In this document: one piece after another, positions 1-8,016 of the stretch | How positions within the stretch are numbered: position 1 is the stretch's first letter | How the letters are laid out: every line of letters starts with the position of its first letter | Assembly (NCBI RefSeq): GCF_016863175.1 | Contig: NZ_BOOJ01000055.1 | Span: 1 to 64,000 of the forward strand | Direction: 5' to 3' | DNA length: 64,000 bases | Source: Paraplanobispora siamensis | GTDB taxonomy: Bacteria > Actinomycetota > Actinomycetes > Streptosporangiales > Streptosporangiaceae | Notes under the pieces: model-generated | Database searches by the model: none | What the model was told of the DNA's origin: nothing | Seen by the model: only the letters and a program-made list of their open reading frames with translations | Made by a program: the position numbers and the translations under genes

Positions 1-66
1 CCATGGCCGGAACGAAGGGGCTCATGCCGTACCGCCCGGCCGGACGCCCGCCGGGGCGGGGGGCGC

Positions 67-1410
67 TCACTCCGCACCGTCCACGAGTGCGCGCCCGGTG
101 GCCTCGGCCCAGTCGTCGGGCCCGCCCTCCAGCACCCGCAGATCCCGGTGGCCGGTGCGCTGCAGCAGGCTGGCGGCGGTCATGGCCCGCTCGCCGTGCC
201 CGCACATCACCGTCACCGGTCCGCCCGGCACGTCACCGGCCCGGGCGGGCAGGGCGCCGAGCTCGATGTGCAGCGCACCGGGGACGTGGCCGGAGGCGTA
301 CTCGGCGTCCTGGCGCACGTCCAGCACGTGCGTGCCGTCGAGCCGGTCGGCGCCGACCAGGCCGATGCTCTGCGCCGGGCCGGTCCAGGCGCTCATACCG
401 CCGGTCAGCTCCCCGGCGCACGCCTCGTAGCCGATCTTCGCGGCCTGCCAGGCGATCTCCGCGGCGTCCTGGGCGGGGTCGCGGACGATGACGTACGGCG
501 TGGCCGGGTCGAGCAGCCAGCCCAGCCAGGAGGCGAACTGCGCGCGCAGCGGGATGGAGATCGCACCGGTGATGTGCGCGGCGGCGAAGGCCCGCGCCGG
601 CCGTACGTCCACCACCACCGCACCCCCGGCCCGCAGCCCGCCCACCGTCTCGGCGTCCAGCGGGGTGAGGGCGGGGGCGCCGGTCATGATGGCCGGGCCG
701 CGCCGGTTGGCCTCGGGCAGGTGCAGGAAGTACGGCGGGAAGCTGCCCAGGCCGCCCAGCAGGGCGGCGACGAAGGCGTCCTCGTCCGCGGTCCGCAGCA
801 GCGGGTTGGTGGCCTTCTCCGTGCCGATGGTGGAGGTGCGCTCGGCGCCGGGCGGCGCCGAGCAGAACGAGCCCGCGCCGTGGGTGGGCCACAGCGCGGC
901 CTCGTCCGGCAGCTCCGCCAGGCGCCGCAGCGAGCGGTACTGGGCACGGGCCAGCGCTTCGGTCCGCTCTGCTCCGGACAGGTCGGTGCGGGCGGCCGAG
1001 CCGACGATCAGCGACCCGCCGGAGAACACTCCCAGCGGCGCCGCGCCGTCCAGCAGCACGAAGGCCAGGTGCTCACCGGTATGACCGGGCGTGGCCAGGG
1101 CTCGCAGGGTCAGGCCGCCCAGGTCGACCTCGTCGCCGTCGGCCAGGGCGGCGTGGTCGAAGGCCCGCATCCCGGCGGCCGAGGCCAGCACCCGGGCGCC
1201 GTCGTCGGCGGCCAGCTGGAGGGCGCCGGACAGGAAGTCGGCGTGCAGGTGGGTGTCGGCGGCGAAGGCCACCGTCAGGCCGTGCGACGCGGCGGCGGCG
1301 CGCAGGGCGCGCAGGTCCCGGCCGGCGTCCACCGCCAGCGCCCGGCCGTCACCGAGGTCGACCAGGTAGGACGTGTTGCCCAGTCCTTCATCCACGATCG
1401 GAATCACCAT
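67..1410 (-). CDS. MBL-fold hydrolase with two rhodanese domains (persulfide dioxygenase-like)
   Basis: A 447-residue protein with an N-terminal metallo-beta-lactamase domain (about 1-230) and two C-terminal rhodanese domains (about 250-345 and 350-440). The metal motif THLHADFLSG and the later PGHTGEH and PTHGAG histidines are visible. The second rhodanese domain has a catalytic-type cysteine in VMCGHGERA; the first has VIVRDPAQ where the Cys loop should be and is probably inactive. In this family glutathione or low-molecular-weight persulfides are oxidised to sulfite and the rhodanese moves sulfane sulfur. The ATG at 1410 has a GGAGGGG ribosome site. It is divergent from an ArsR-rhodanese regulator, which fits sulfide or persulfide control. 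The substrate is inferred. Confidence 0.88.
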   Translation of the reverse strand: MVIPIVDEGLGNTSYLVDLGDGRALAVDAGRDLRALRAAAASHGLTVAFAADTHLHADFLSGALQLAADDGARVLASAAGMRAFDHAALADGDEVDLGGLTLRALATPGHTGEHLAFVLLDGAAPLGVFSGGSLIVGSAARTDLSGAERTEALARAQYRSLRRLAELPDEAALWPTHGAGSFCSAPPGAERTSTIGTEKATNPLLRTADEDAFVAALLGGLGSFPPYFLHLPEANRRGPAIMTGAPALTPLDAETVGGLRAGGAVVVDVRPARAFAAAHITGAISIPLRAQFASWLGWLLDPATPYVIVRDPAQDAAEIAWQAAKIGYEACAGELTGGMSAWTGPAQSIGLVGADRLDGTHVLDVRQDAEYASGHVPGALHIELGALPARAGDVPGGPVTVMCGHGERAMTAASLLQRTGHRDLRVLEGGPDDWAEATGRALVDGAE

Positions 1411-1467
1411 GTTGTCCCCTCCGCTTCCACCTTTTACACTATTCCATGGACTTATGGAGGAATGTCA
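1411..1467. promoter_or_regulatory. Divergent promoter region of the sulfur locus
   Basis: The 57-bp gap between the divergent MBL-rhodanese and ArsR-rhodanese genes is AT-richer than its surroundings. It holds the 8-bp palindrome tccatgga (1443-1450) just before the GGAGG ribosome site of the repressor gene. ArsR proteins commonly bind such overlapping promoters, so an operator here is likely, but no long dyad was found. Confidence 0.4.
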
Positions 1468-2124
1468 ATGGGTGACGTGATTGCCAAAACGGCGCTGTTC
1501 GACGGCTTCGCGCAGGTCGGCAAGGCCTTGGCCTCGGCCAAGCGGCTGGAGCTGGTGGATCTGCTGGCCCAGGGCGAGCGCTCGGTCGAGGCCCTCGCGC
1601 AGGCGGCCGGCCTCGGGCTGACCACCGCCTCCAACCACCTGCAGGTGCTGCGCCAGGCCGGGCTGGTGGCCACCCGCAAAGAGGGCACGAAGGTCTTCTA
1701 CCGGCTGGCCGGCACCGACGTGGCCGCACTGTGGGCGAACCTGCGAGGCGTCGCCGCCGCGCACCTGGCCGAGGTCGAGCGGGCCCGCGCCGCCTATCTG
1801 GGGCCCGACGACGCCGAGCAGCTCACCCGGGAGGAGCTGCTGGAGCGCATCCGGACCGGAGACGTCATCGTGGCCGACGTGCGCCCGGCCGTCGAGTACG
1901 CCGCCGGGCACATCCCCGGCGCCGTGTCGATCCCGCTGGACGAGCTCGCCGACCGGCTGGCCGAACTGCCCGCGGACGGGCACATCGTCGCCTACTGCCG
2001 GGGCGCCTACTGCGTGATGGCCCACGAGGCGGTGCGGGAGCTGGCGGCCCGCGGCCGCAGCGCGGCGCGGCTGGCCGAGGGCATGCTGGAATGGCGCCTG
2101 GCCGACCTGCCGGTGGCCGTATGA
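1468..2124 (+). CDS. ArsR-family repressor fused to a rhodanese domain
   Basis: A 218-residue protein. Residues 1-95 form an ArsR winged helix (TTASNHLQVLRQAGLV recognition helix, then the wing with KVFYRLAG). Residues about 120-215 form a rhodanese domain (VADVRPAVEYAAGHIPGA) with an active-site loop YCRGAYCVMA. Such fusions are known as sulfur-responsive regulators in which the rhodanese cysteine probably reads persulfide; the signal is inferred here. The ATG at 1468 follows GGAGG at 1456-1460. The reading frame stays open far upstream, but that part is antisense to the MBL gene and was excluded. Its stop overlaps the TusA-like start (ATGA), so the two are translationally coupled. Confidence 0.9.
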   Translation: MGDVIAKTALFDGFAQVGKALASAKRLELVDLLAQGERSVEALAQAAGLGLTTASNHLQVLRQAGLVATRKEGTKVFYRLAGTDVAALWANLRGVAAAHLAEVERARAAYLGPDDAEQLTREELLERIRTGDVIVADVRPAVEYAAGHIPGAVSIPLDELADRLAELPADGHIVAYCRGAYCVMAHEAVRELAARGRSAARLAEGMLEWRLADLPVAV

Positions 2125-2489
2125 ACGAGCCGACCTGCGGCGATCCGGTCGTGCTGGACGGCGGCGATCCGGTCGTGCTGGACGGCGATGATCCGGTCGT
2201 GCTGGACGGCGGCGATCCGGTCGTGCTGGACGGCGGCGACCGCCGCTGCGTGCAGCTGCTGATCGAGCTGCGCCGTCTCGTCACCGGCCTGCCCCCGGGC
2301 ACCGTGGTGCACCTGATCGCCGCCGACCCGGCCGCGCCCATCGACCTGCCCGCCTGGTGCCACCTGACCGGCCACACCTATCTCGGCCCCACCGGCGCCT
2401 ACGCTCCCCGAGCGGCCTACGCCCTCGCCGTGGCCGCCCACGCCCGGACCACCGCACCCGGGCGGCCCTGGCATTCCGGCGACCATTGA
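2121..2489 (+). CDS. TusA-like sulfur carrier with an expanded N-terminal repeat
   Basis: A 122-residue protein. From about residue 40 it shows the actinobacterial TusA-like pattern: a cysteine followed by a long helix, then a strand with VHLIAADPAAPIDLPAWC and HLTGHTYLG. TusA proteins carry sulfur as a cysteine persulfide between rhodaneses and acceptors, which suits the two rhodanese genes next to it. Odd feature: residues 6-37 are four copies of an eight-residue unit DPVVLDGG (third copy ends in D). Relatives of this domain are usually shorter here, so the repeats look like a recent expansion. The start overlaps the upstream stop. Confidence 0.75.
   Translation: MNEPTCGDPVVLDGGDPVVLDGDDPVVLDGGDPVVLDGGDRRCVQLLIELRRLVTGLPPGTVVHLIAADPAAPIDLPAWCHLTGHTYLGPTGAYAPRAAYALAVAAHARTTAPGRPWHSGDH
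2137..2232 (+). repeat. Four 24-bp tandem repeats inside the TusA-like gene
   Basis: Four head-to-tail 24-bp units at 2137-2160, 2161-2184, 2185-2208 and 2209-2232. Units 1, 2 and 4 are identical and unit 3 differs in its first few bases. The 24-bp period keeps the reading frame, so copy-number change would lengthen or shorten the protein by eight residues at a time. Confidence 0.95.
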
Positions 2490-2538
2490 GAACTCATGGT
2501 CTCCGGCCCCGGGGAAGGGCTGCCCGGGGAAGGGCTGA

Positions 2539-3759
2539 TCAGTCCCAGCGCAGCCGCTCTTCCAGCAGGGCCTGCTGGGCGGGGTTGGCCGTCAGTTCCA
2601 GCGCCCGCGCGTCAGATGTCCTGGCCTCGGCGCCCCGGCCCAGATCCCGCAGCAGCTCCGCCCGGGTGGCGTGGAAGAGCGGATAGCGCTCCAGCGCCCC
2701 GCCGAGCTCCTCCAGCTCGGCCAGCGCCGCCTCGGGGCCGACGGCATAGCGCAGCGCGACGGCCCGGTGCAGCCGGGTCACCGGGGACGGGGCCAGCCCC
2801 AGCAGCAGGTCGTACAGCACCACGATCTGGCGCCAGTCGGTGGCGGCGAAGGACTCGGCCTCGGCATGGCAGGCCACGATCGCGGCCTGCAGCTGGTACG
2901 GCCCCGGCCGCCGGTGCGTGCGGGCGGTGCGCGTCAGCAGCGCTATAGCCTCCCCGATCGCCGCCCGATCCCACCGGGTGCGGTCCTGATCGGCCAGCAG
3001 CACCAGGCGGCCGGCGTCGTCGAATCGGGCCGCGCCGCGCGCCCGGTGCAGCCGGATCAACGCCAGCAGCCCGGCCGCCTCCGGTTCCCCGGGCAGCAGG
3101 CCGACCAGCAGTGCGGCCAGCCACTCGGCGTCGTCGACCAGGTCGCGGGCCTGGGCGCGCTCGGCCGTACTGGACAGATATCCCTCGTTGAACAGCAGGT
3201 AGACGACCGCCAGCACCTCGCCCAGCCGCTCCGGCAGTTCCCCGCCCGCCGGGATCCGGTACGGGATCCCGGCCTCGGCGATCTTCTTCTTGGCGCGGGT
3301 GATGCGCTGGGCCACCGTGGTCTCGGGCACCAGGAACGCCGCGGCGATCTGCGCGGTGCTCAGCCCGCACACCACGCGCAGGGTCAGCGCGATCTGCGCG
3401 GGCCGCGACAGCGCCGGGTGGCAGCAGGTGAACACCAGCCGCAGACGGTCGTCCGGCTCGGCGGGGACCGGCCAGGTCAGCTGGGTCAGCTTGGCCCGGT
3501 AGGTCGATTCGCGGCGCAGCACGTCCAGGCCGCGCCGCCGGGCCACGACCAGCAGCCAGGCATCGGGCCGGTCCGGGATGCCCTCGACCGGCCAGCGCTT
3601 GAGCGCGGTCTCGACGGCGTCCTGCACCAGGTCCTCGGCCGCGGAGAAGTCGCCCAGCAGCGACACCAGGGACGCGGCCAGCCGGCCCGCGTGCTCGCGC
3701 ACCACGCGGGCCAGCACCTCACGCGTCGCCGCCTCGTCCACGCCCCGGCCCTCGTCCAC
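2539..3759 (-). CDS. ECF42-type RNA polymerase sigma factor (copy 1)
   Basis: A 406-residue sigma factor. The sigma-2 region includes AEDLVQDAVETALKRW and the sigma-4 region includes GLSTAQIAAAFLVPETTVAQR. It has the family hallmark FTCCHPAL and a long C-terminal helical extension (the DUF6596 and TPR-like region). ECF42 factors lack a classical anti-sigma and are encoded beside YCII/DGPF proteins, as here. The GTG at 3759 is preceded by AGGGG; a second GTG at 3741 begins an almost identical context, because the start region is duplicated. With the YCII and VOC genes it forms a three-gene module that recurs at 22905-24949. Confidence 0.9.
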   Translation of the reverse strand: MDEGRGVDEAATREVLARVVREHAGRLAASLVSLLGDFSAAEDLVQDAVETALKRWPVEGIPDRPDAWLLVVARRRGLDVLRRESTYRAKLTQLTWPVPAEPDDRLRLVFTCCHPALSRPAQIALTLRVVCGLSTAQIAAAFLVPETTVAQRITRAKKKIAEAGIPYRIPAGGELPERLGEVLAVVYLLFNEGYLSSTAERAQARDLVDDAEWLAALLVGLLPGEPEAAGLLALIRLHRARGAARFDDAGRLVLLADQDRTRWDRAAIGEAIALLTRTARTHRRPGPYQLQAAIVACHAEAESFAATDWRQIVVLYDLLLGLAPSPVTRLHRAVALRYAVGPEAALAELEELGGALERYPLFHATRAELLRDLGRGAEARTSDARALELTANPAQQALLEERLRWD

Positions 3760-3858
3760 GACTCAGCCCCTGCTGCCCTCGTCCACGCCCCGGCCCTCGT
3801 CCACGCGTCGCCGCCTCGTCCACGACTCAGCCCCTGCTCACGCCTCGGCCCTCGTCCA
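3721..3858. repeat. Nested repeats around the start of the ECF42 gene
   Basis: The 5' end of the sigma gene and the spacer to the YCII gene are built from shuffled copies of a few blocks. A 29-bp block occurs at 3732-3760 and 3777-3805, a 22-bp block at 3721-3742 and 3803-3824, and a 24-bp block at 3751-3774 and 3815-3838. Each copy carries a GTG-GAC-GAG start-like context on the minus strand. Confidence 0.9.
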
Positions 3859-3867
3859 CTCCGCCGG

Positions 3868-4206
3868 TCACGAAGCGGGACGGATCTCCACGATCGGGCA
3901 CGCCGGCCAGGATCTCGCCAGGACCAGGGCCTCGTCCAGATCGGCCACCTCGACCTCGGCGAACCCGCTGACCACCTCCTTGCCCTCCACGAACGGCCCG
4001 TCGGTGACGACCGGTTCACCGCCGTCCAGCCGTACCGTGGTGGCGGTGTGCACCGGGTACAGGTGCGTGTGGTGGGTGATCTTGTCGGCGTGCTCGGCGA
4101 ACCAGCGGCCCACCGCCGCGTAGGCCGCCTCCCGCTCGGCCTCGCCCATTGCCTCCAGGTCCCGGGCGAACTGCTCGGTCTCGACGAACATCAGCACGTA
4201 CTTCAT
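3868..4206 (-). CDS. YCII/DGPF-domain protein (copy 1)
   Basis: A 112-residue single-domain protein of the YCII-related family: MKYVLMFVETE start, and the DGPF-type motif seen as VTDGPFVEGKE. The biochemical role of the family is not settled; YCII folds resemble dimeric alpha/beta-barrel proteins. It is a standard neighbour of ECF42 sigma factors and is thought to act with them. The ATG at 4206 follows GAGGAG at a good distance; a start five codons upstream lacks this. It lies between the VOC gene and the sigma gene in the same orientation. Confidence 0.85.
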   Translation of the reverse strand: MKYVLMFVETEQFARDLEAMGEAEREAAYAAVGRWFAEHADKITHHTHLYPVHTATTVRLDGGEPVVTDGPFVEGKEVVSGFAEVEVADLDEALVLARSWPACPIVEIRPAS

Positions 4207-4218
4207 GCGCGTTCTCCT

Positions 4219-4250
4219 CACGGATCGGCGGATCGGCGGATCGGCGGGCC
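4219..4250. repeat. Short 8-bp tandem repeat
   Basis: Three perfect units of cggatcgg followed by a variant cgggccgg, lying in the 48-bp gap between the VOC and YCII genes, close to the YCII ribosome site. Confidence 0.7.
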
Positions 4251-4254
4251 GGTG

Positions 4255-4653
4255 TCAGGTGGCGGGCAGGGCGGCGTACAGGTCGACGCCGGTGCCGTCG
4301 GGGTCGGTCACGGTGGCGTACCGCATACCCCAGAAGGCGTCGAACGGCTCGGCGATCCCGCGGTAACCGGCCCCGGTCAGCTCGGCGTACTTGGCGTCCA
4401 CTCCGGCCGGGGAGTCGAACTCGAAGCACAGCAGGGCGCGGGGCCCGCCGGTCGGCGCGCTCCAGCCGGGCAGGAACGGGGTACGGAAGGCCTCGCCGTC
4501 CAGCATCAGGTGCAGCCCGCCGGGCAGGTCGCACGAGGCGTGCTCGGGAGTGGCCGGGTCGAGCTTGAACTCCAGCCCGAGCCGGGCGTAGAAGGCGATG
4601 GCCGCCCGCATGTCGGAGACCACGATGTCGATGGTGTTCAGCGTCGGATTCAT
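4255..4653 (-). CDS. VOC-fold (glyoxalase/dioxygenase superfamily) protein
   Basis: A 132-residue single VOC domain: TIDIVVSDMRAAIAFYARLG at the N-terminus and VTDPDGTGVDLY at the C-terminus, with the duplicated beta-alpha-beta-beta-beta plan. Superfamily members bind a metal and act on small molecules or bind drugs; the substrate cannot be read from the sequence. It is the first gene of the VOC-YCII-ECF42 module and is likely cotranscribed with the two genes after it. Confidence 0.82.
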   Translation of the reverse strand: MNPTLNTIDIVVSDMRAAIAFYARLGLEFKLDPATPEHASCDLPGGLHLMLDGEAFRTPFLPGWSAPTGGPRALLCFEFDSPAGVDAKYAELTGAGYRGIAEPFDAFWGMRYATVTDPDGTGVDLYAALPAT

Positions 4654-4705
4654 GACCTGCTCCGTTCGGAATCATCGGACTGTCCCGGCTCGGCGGCAGC
4701 CGCCC

Positions 4706-4746
4706 CAGGGTGATGAGCGGGTCCGGTCTCCTCGTTCATCACCCTG
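4706..4746. other. 11-bp inverted repeat upstream of the VOC gene
   Basis: Arms 4706-4716 (cagggtgatga) and 4736-4746 (tcatcaccctg) match perfectly around a 19-bp spacer. It lies between the end of the CU044_5270-type gene and the start of the VOC gene, both on the minus strand. It could be a terminator for the former or an operator for the VOC-YCII-sigma module. Confidence 0.6.
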
Positions 4747-4862
4747 CCGGGCGGTCTGCTCACCGGCCTCACCTGCAAGACGATTCGCGGTCAGGCCTGT
4801 ACGACACTTTCCCGAAGATTTTTGTGCTCGAATCGCGCCACGGTCGCATGGACGCCTCGCGG

Positions 4863-5966
4863 CTACGGGTGCTCGTCCGTCCAGCCGGCCTCGAGGATGG
4901 TGTTGGTGTTCCACACCGTCCCCGGCTCCAGTCCGGCCTGCATGCCGCCCGGCTTGACGACGACGCTCTCGCGCGCCAGCGCGCGGCCGGACCGCTCGTC
5001 GATGATCAGCCGCACCTGCACCACGCCCTTTTCGGTGTCACCGGCCTTGGGCTGCGAGGTGCCGTCGATCGCGATCGCGGTGCCCGTGCGCCCGGCGGCG
5101 TCGGTGACCTGGCCGAGCGAGGTGACCGACGGCAGGTCCGCGAGCATCCGGAAGGCCGCCGCGCGCACCTCCGGGCTCACCGGCATGTCGGTGATCAGCC
5201 CCTCGGTCACCCGGAACAGCCAGGCGTCCTCCGCCATCGGGGCGCCGGACTCGGTGTCCTTGCCCTCGTAGAAACCGAGCAGATGGGCCTTGAGCGCCTC
5301 CGGACCGGTCGGCAGGTTCCGCAGGTCGGCCATGGTGACGTTGCGGCCGAGCCAGAAGAGCTCGTCACTCTTCGTGTGACCGGTGTGCGGCTTCCCGGCA
5401 CTCTCCTTGATCGGGATTCTCTTGCGGCCCGCGAAGGTCAGCTCGCGCGGCGAACCCGCCTTCTCCCAGGCCGTCCGGTCGGCGTCGGTCGCGGGCCTGA
5501 TGGCGAGGATGCGGCCGGAGCCCCACTGCTCCCTCGCGCCCACCCAGCTCTCGCTCTCCTGCTCTATGGTGATCACGAAGCCCTCGTTGACCGGCTGGAG
5601 AGTGCGGGAGCGGCTGGAGACGTGCCAGTAGTCGCCGGTGGCGGGCTGGCGCTCCGCGCTGGTCGCGGCCACGAGCAGCACCTCCTTCGCCGAGAGGGCG
5701 ACCGGCCGCGTCGCCGTACCCGATGCCGTCGAGGTCACGACGGACGCCGGCCCCTGGGCCGGACCGCCGACCAGCACGACCGCGGTCACGACCGCCGTCG
5801 CGCCCGCCAGGCCCAGGCCCCAGCCCAGCGACTTCCTGCCGCGCCGCGGCACCTGCCTGGGCTGGGCGAAGGCACGGGCCAGTTCGGCCTGCCGGGTCCG
5901 CGGGTCGATCGGCCCGTCGGCCAGATGGGCCGGGCGGGCGGCACGCAGTTCTTCCATAGCATTCAT
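4863..5966 (-). CDS. CU044_5270 family membrane-anchored protein
   Basis: A 367-residue protein with a cytoplasmic N-terminus of about 45 residues containing the family opening (ELRAARPAHL), one membrane segment (GWGLGLAGATAVVTAVVLVG) and a large extracytoplasmic C-terminal domain. The family is found almost only beside ECF sigma factors in actinomycetes and is presumed to be a partner or anti-sigma-like sensor; its mechanism is not established. Its start overlaps the stop of the sigma gene by 4 bp, which supports coupled translation. Confidence 0.85.
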   Translation of the reverse strand: MNAMEELRAARPAHLADGPIDPRTRQAELARAFAQPRQVPRRGRKSLGWGLGLAGATAVVTAVVLVGGPAQGPASVVTSTASGTATRPVALSAKEVLLVAATSAERQPATGDYWHVSSRSRTLQPVNEGFVITIEQESESWVGAREQWGSGRILAIRPATDADRTAWEKAGSPRELTFAGRKRIPIKESAGKPHTGHTKSDELFWLGRNVTMADLRNLPTGPEALKAHLLGFYEGKDTESGAPMAEDAWLFRVTEGLITDMPVSPEVRAAAFRMLADLPSVTSLGQVTDAAGRTGTAIAIDGTSQPKAGDTEKGVVQVRLIIDERSGRALARESVVVKPGGMQAGLEPGTVWNTNTILEAGWTDEHP

Positions 5967-6475
5967 GACAATTCCTCCACAAGCCCGGTCTGCGACGGCA
6001 CTGGCGATTCGAGTTCGGCCCGCAGGCGTTTCCTCGCCCGGTGCAGCCTGACCCGGAAGGCCGGCACCGAGCAGCCGAGCACCTTGGCGGCGTCTCTCAT
6101 GCTCAGGCCCTGCCAGGCGACGAGAATGAGGATCTCCCGTTCGTCCTGGGTGAGCCTGGCCATGGCCTTGAGGACGCCCAGGCGCTCGGCCACGTGGTCG
6201 GCCACGTCACCGGTGATCCACTCGCGCATCTCACGCCGGATCCCCTCCCGCCTGACCTCGGCCCTGATGGTGTCGCGCAGCACGTTGCGCGCCACACCCA
6301 GCAGCCACGGCAGGGCGTTCTGCGGCACCTGGTCGAACTTGCGCCAGGCGATGGCGAACGTCTCGCTCACCACCTCGTCGGCCACCTGCCGACCGGCGCG
6401 GCTGACCACGTAGGCCCAGACCCGCTGCCGGCATTCGTCGTAGATGGTGGTGAAGCGCTCTCGATCGCTCGTCAC
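5963..6475 (-). CDS. ECF sigma factor paired with CU044_5270 protein
   Basis: A 170-residue ECF sigma factor. Region 2 has ADEVVSETFAIAWRKFDQVP and LPWLLGVARNVLRD; region 4 has MARLTQDEREILILVAW and LSMRDAAKVLGCSVPAFRVR. The length is normal for a minimal two-domain ECF factor. The GTG start at 6475 follows a GAGGGG-type ribosome site. It is likely held at the membrane by, or signals through, the overlapping downstream CU044_5270 gene product; that role is inferred from the conserved pairing. Confidence 0.9.
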   Translation of the reverse strand: MTSDRERFTTIYDECRQRVWAYVVSRAGRQVADEVVSETFAIAWRKFDQVPQNALPWLLGVARNVLRDTIRAEVRREGIRREMREWITGDVADHVAERLGVLKAMARLTQDEREILILVAWQGLSMRDAAKVLGCSVPAFRVRLHRARKRLRAELESPVPSQTGLVEELS

Positions 6476-6540
6476 CGCCCCAGCCCCTCACATGTCCCGG
6501 AAACCGCTGACAGGAGGAAGTGGTCCGGGATCCTCAAAAG

Positions 6541-7890
6541 TTACAAGCCATCTCCTGACCGAGCACGGGCCTGCGGGACGGTGAAGGTGCACGGCAGGCG
6601 TTTGCAGCCGTTGACGAAGCTGGACAGCAGCCGGTCGGGCTCGCCTGCGGTGATGTCGGGCAGACGGGTGAACAGCTCGCGGAACATCACGGTGATCTCC
6701 CGGCGGGCCAGGTGCGCGCCCAGGCAGAAGTGCGGTCCCGGACCGCCGAAACCGACGTGCGGGTTGGGAGAGCGGGTGATGTCGAAGGCGTCGGGATCGT
6801 CGAAGACGGTCTCGTCGCGGTTGGCGGAGGCGTAGAACAGCATCACCTTCTGCCCGGCCCGGTAGTGGTGGCCGTTGATCTCGACGTCGCGGGTGACGTT
6901 GCGGCGCATGAAGATGACGGGGGTGCTGTGGCGGACGATCTCCTCCACGGCGCCGGCGATGCGGCCCTCGAAGTCGGCCGTCAGCAGCCGCCGCTGGGCG
7001 GGATGGTCGGTGAACAGCTTCAGGCCGTGGGCGATCGCGGTGCGGGTGGTCTCGTTGCCGGCCACCACCAGCAGCAGGAAGAACGCGGCGAACTCACGCG
7101 GGCTCAGCCGTTCTCCGTCGATGTTGGCGTTGACCAGCGCGGAGGTGAGATCTCCGGTCGGCGAGTTCCGGCGTTGCCGGCCGAGCCGGGCGGCCAGCCG
7201 GTGCAGCCGCCATCCGGCCAGCGCCACCGTGGTCAGGGTGCGGATCACGCCCAGCGGTGAGACCTTCACCCGGGCGCCGGCGTAGGCCGCCGTCTCGCCG
7301 ACGTACTCGGGGTCGGTGTAACCGACGACGATGTTGGTCAGCTTCACCACCCGCGCGTGGTGATGGGGCGGGATGCCGAGCATGTCGCAGATCACCTCGA
7401 CCGGCAGCCGCATCGCCACCCGGGCCACGAAGTCACCCGGGCCTGCCGCGATCAGCTCGTCGACGATCCGCGCGGCCCGCCGCGCGATGTCGGCCTCCGC
7501 CGCGGCCAGCACCTTGGGGGTGAACGCCCGGGAGATGATCCGGCGGATCTTCGCGTGCCGCGGGTCGTCCATATCGATCATCGAGGTGAAGTAGCCGCTC
7601 ATCCAGCGCGGCATGTCGGTGGGGCTGGTGGCGCTGGGCTCGCTGCTGAAGATCTCGGGACGGCGGCTGGCCTCCACCACGTCGGCGTGCCGGACCAGCG
7701 CCCAGTAGCCGGGGTCGCGCCGCAGGAAGGGAACCTTCGGCAACCGGAAGTACGACAGGTGGGGCTGGGCGCGCAGCAACGCGAAGGCCCGGGCGCGCTC
7801 GGCCGGCGGCCGGGCCCAGAACCGCAGGTCGCTCAGGTCGATGGCGGACACCGTGAGGGGGGAAGAGGATGGCGAGTCTTGGGTGGTCAC
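6541..7890 (-). CDS. Cytochrome P450, CYP124/125-like
   Basis: A 449-residue P450. Visible motifs: I-helix oxygen-binding VVAGNETTRTA, K-helix EEIVRHS, and heme-binding FGGPGPHFCLGAHLAR with the thiolate Cys at residue 389. The pattern AGNETTR and GFGGPGPHFCLG recalls actinobacterial P450s that hydroxylate steroid side chains or branched fatty acids, but the substrate is an inference. The GTG at 7890 is preferred: a longer frame starting at 7947 would run through the first operator palindrome. No redox partner is encoded nearby. A divergent TetR gene with paired operator-like sites suggests substrate-inducible control. Confidence 0.9.
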   Translation of the reverse strand: MTTQDSPSSSPLTVSAIDLSDLRFWARPPAERARAFALLRAQPHLSYFRLPKVPFLRRDPGYWALVRHADVVEASRRPEIFSSEPSATSPTDMPRWMSGYFTSMIDMDDPRHAKIRRIISRAFTPKVLAAAEADIARRAARIVDELIAAGPGDFVARVAMRLPVEVICDMLGIPPHHHARVVKLTNIVVGYTDPEYVGETAAYAGARVKVSPLGVIRTLTTVALAGWRLHRLAARLGRQRRNSPTGDLTSALVNANIDGERLSPREFAAFFLLLVVAGNETTRTAIAHGLKLFTDHPAQRRLLTADFEGRIAGAVEEIVRHSTPVIFMRRNVTRDVEINGHHYRAGQKVMLFYASANRDETVFDDPDAFDITRSPNPHVGFGGPGPHFCLGAHLARREITVMFRELFTRLPDITAGEPDRLLSSFVNGCKRLPCTFTVPQARARSGDGL

Positions 7891-7926
7891 AGGCGACCGC
7901 CTTTCCCTGAGCGGGCAGAGGACCGC

Positions 7927-7974
7927 ATTTCTGGTGATTGCCAACACCAGAAATTATGGTGTCAACCATCACCA
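7927..7974. promoter_or_regulatory. Two operator-like palindromes between P450 and TetR genes
   Basis: Site 1: arms 7927-7936 (atttctggtg) and 7945-7954 (caccagaaat), perfect over 10 bp with an 8-bp spacer. Site 2: arms 7957-7961 (tggtg) and 7970-7974 (cacca) with the same 8-bp spacer. The centres lie 25 bp apart. The shared TGGTG-N8-CACCA core indicates tandem binding sites for the adjacent TetR protein. Confidence 0.85.
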
Positions 7975-8016
7975 GATTCGACCGGAGTGTCAAGGGCTAC
8001 GGCACAATCGGATGTC

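Noticed and set aside
148-1467. Long open frame upstream of and in frame with the ArsR-rhodanese start
   Set aside because: It is antisense to the MBL-rhodanese gene. Its translation is Gly/Arg/Gln-rich with no recognisable domain, and the ATG at 1468 has its own ribosome site.
6487-6530. Inverted repeat tcccgga/tccggga upstream of the CU044-linked sigma gene
   Set aside because: Only seven bp with a spacer of over 20 bp in GC-rich DNA; likely chance.
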